Shown here in pieces: positions 35,178 to 36,913 of a stretch of 36,913 bases of DNA. The position numbers and the translations under genes are program-made. Origin of the DNA: Saccoglossus kowalevskii (taxonomy: Eukaryota > Hemichordata > Enteropneusta > Harrimaniidae); assembly GCF_000003605.2 (NCBI RefSeq), contig NW_003116455.1, positions 731,983 to 768,895 on the forward strand. The letters are read 5' to 3'. Below the pieces are notes generated by a model, which was not told the origin of the DNA, searched no databases, and saw only the letters and a list, made by a program, of their open reading frames with translations. Position 1 is the stretch's first letter; every line of letters starts with the position of its first letter.

Positions 35178-36864
35178 CAAACTTTTCTTGGGACAGTTAT
35201 TCAACATAAAAATACCTTGTACTATTGCCATCTATAGAGTCCGCATGCATGAGGAGCCAGTGTCAATCATGCATCAAAAAAAAACATACCATTATCTTTC
35301 AAGTCTAATTATAATGTATTTGAAAAATTTTGAATTTTTAAATTTCATATTTGCTCTATGATTAACACATGTGCGTACATACATGTAATTAACAAAGGTG
35401 TATCTTTGGTCAAAAAGGGTCATTTTAATAATCCAGTATACAATGAATGCACGTTTTGGTCTATGTGCTTTTTAATAGAACAAATATGGTATAGTGTTTT
35501 TTTTATTCTATATTGCAAGTGTTACAGATATAATACTGCAAAGAAATCTAGGTTATGATCTGAATTGTACAACCACATATTTTGTTGACATAAGTAACTT
35601 ATTGTCACTGACTTGTCGGAAAGTCTTTCGATATCACCCAAACGAACTGGGAAAATAAATTCAGACTAAAATATTCAACACTAATCTAAAGCATCTGGAT
35701 AAATAGATTGGCCCTTGCAGGCAATATATTCTATATATTGCCCATCTGAAAATTATTTACCCTATTTTAGGCTTTTCATTTGAGTGCTGACCATTATCGG
35801 TATTTTATCGGCTTTGCAGAATGGAGGATTATGGGTATGAACTGTCTGTTGGTGTTGTCATCCGCGTTTTTAATGTTAACTAACTCTGTGGTTGTAGTGT
35901 TGAGTAATTTTTATCTAGTCGTCATCAAACTTGTATATGTATAGAGTATTAAGGCTACTGTATTTGCTCAATTAATAGCGCATGTCTAGAGGAAGCTGTA
36001 CTTTGACCACACATTGATTTATTTTGATCATAAACATATCACTGTTATTTATATATGAACTAATAATAGAACAAATATGGTTACCTTAAAATCTCAGCCT
36101 CATTTTATCTGGCATGCGAAAATAATTTGATTTTTGCATGTAAAACAGAACTTTGAACGAAATGTTAACAAATTTCCAAATACTTCAATTCATAACAATT
36201 GCTTTGATTTTTTTCAACATTATGCACAGACCACGACATTGGTGTCACCGAGAGGAGCGCTCTCTGAATTATTACATTTTCATTTAAAGTTCTGTTGTCA
36301 CAGCTAATGATTATGTTAAAAATGTGACTGAAAAATGTCTACTTCACTTCATGCTTCTTTACTGTGCAAGACTGTGATTTGAGCCTTAAGTTTATTTTAT
36401 GAGGTTATTACAAGGATACCGCAAAGTATGAATGAAGGCAGTACAGTAATCATATCAACAGACACATAGCGGAGTTCATTGTATTCCTGTACTGCCTGAG
36501 TGCATACTTTGCGGTATTTTCATGATAACTGTATTATACATCTTTTGCCTGCTTTTAGTAGTGTAATATTTTAATAAGATAATGGCTCAAAATAGCAACA
36601 AAGATCATTTTGTATTGTGCAACATTTGTTTTCAATATCTATATCTATTTTAGATGTGACATAAACGCGATGCACAATTTCTAAATTCAAACATCGTCAA
36701 CAACACTTTCTCACACATTCATGCAGCATTTTATGAACAGGTAACTTCTATTGTCTGTCAGATGTATAATAATGAATGATATATGTTGAAAATGACGATG
36801 CCTTAAAGTGTGGTAGTCGTCGCGCTGTACATGTGCAAGATATATGGGTCTCATATAAACAAAG
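35178..36864 (+). other. DCP2 3' UTR and right intergenic region
   Basis: The region past the DCP2 stop is AT-rich and non-coding. AATAAA at 35654-35659 is a plausible polyadenylation signal, about 480 nt past the stop. A short foldback element lies at 36416-36517. The small frames here have no recognisable motif. Confidence 0.6.
36416..36517. mobile_element. Short foldback element near the right edge
   Basis: Two 31-bp arms (36416-36446 and 36487-36517) are inverted copies with four mismatches: ATACCGCAAAGTATG...GGCAGTACAG. TA lies at both outer edges (TACCGC...GCGGTA), which would fit a Tc1/mariner-type MITE, though a simple hairpin cannot be excluded. The 40-bp loop is unremarkable. Confidence 0.65.
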
Positions 36865-36913
36865 ATGGCAACTTTGAGTATTGCTCAGATCAACGAGTAT
36901 GAACTGGACGTTA
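36865..36913 (+). CDS. Possible 5' end of an unidentified gene (cut by window edge)
   Basis: An ATG in good context (AAAGATGGC) opens a frame that stays open for 16 codons to the window end (MATLSIAQINEYELDV). The ATGGC context resembles a YY1-type start element of the kind also seen near two other gene starts here. I do not recognise the protein and the frame is too short to judge. It could be chance. Confidence 0.3.
   Translation, partial: MATLSIAQINEYELDV

Overview
This is nuclear DNA from an animal, most likely a marine invertebrate. That rests on general impression: AT-rich sequence, short spliced exons, many small palindromic repeats and vertebrate-like proteins. I cannot assign a phylum. 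Almost every long open frame outside the spliced genes is a chance frame.

Four complete protein genes can be assembled exon by exon, plus a possible fifth at the right edge. Left to right they are: an ENSA/ARPP19 endosulfine on the minus strand (3 coding exons, 6473-8892, 108 aa); PIGO, the GPI ethanolamine-phosphate transferase 3, on the plus strand (5 coding exons, 9396-20425, 1079 aa); a neugrin/Rrg9-like gene on the minus strand (2 coding exons, 24429-25818, 326 aa); and DCP2, the mRNA decapping enzyme, on the plus strand (9 coding exons, 26229-35177, 395 aa). A start codon in good context at 36865 may open another gene that runs off the window.

The genes form two head-to-head pairs, ENSA/PIGO (503 bp between start codons) and neugrin/DCP2 (410 bp). 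Each gap is probably a shared bidirectional promoter. The first holds a perfect CRE (TGACGTCA) and an inverted CCAAT box; the second holds an ETS site and a short palindrome. PIGO and the neugrin gene converge on a 4 kb repeat-rich gap. The genes serve unrelated housekeeping jobs: mitotic phosphatase control, GPI-anchor synthesis in the ER, mitochondrial ribosome/RNA work and cytoplasmic mRNA decay.

The strongest unusual signal is intron 2 of DCP2. It is not GT-AG. It begins ATATCCTT, ends AC, and carries TCCTTGAC just before the end, the signature of a U12-type AT-AC intron. Only this reading keeps the frame and restores the conserved protein sequence.

The introns and gaps hold several mobile-element families: two palindromic families flanked by TA (seven copies), a foldback element with a 9-bp target duplication, a hAT-like MITE with an 8-bp duplication, a 29-bp minisatellite in DCP2 intron 6, and larger dispersed repeats with internal tandem units. 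I saw no rRNA, tRNA, CRISPR array or viral gene.
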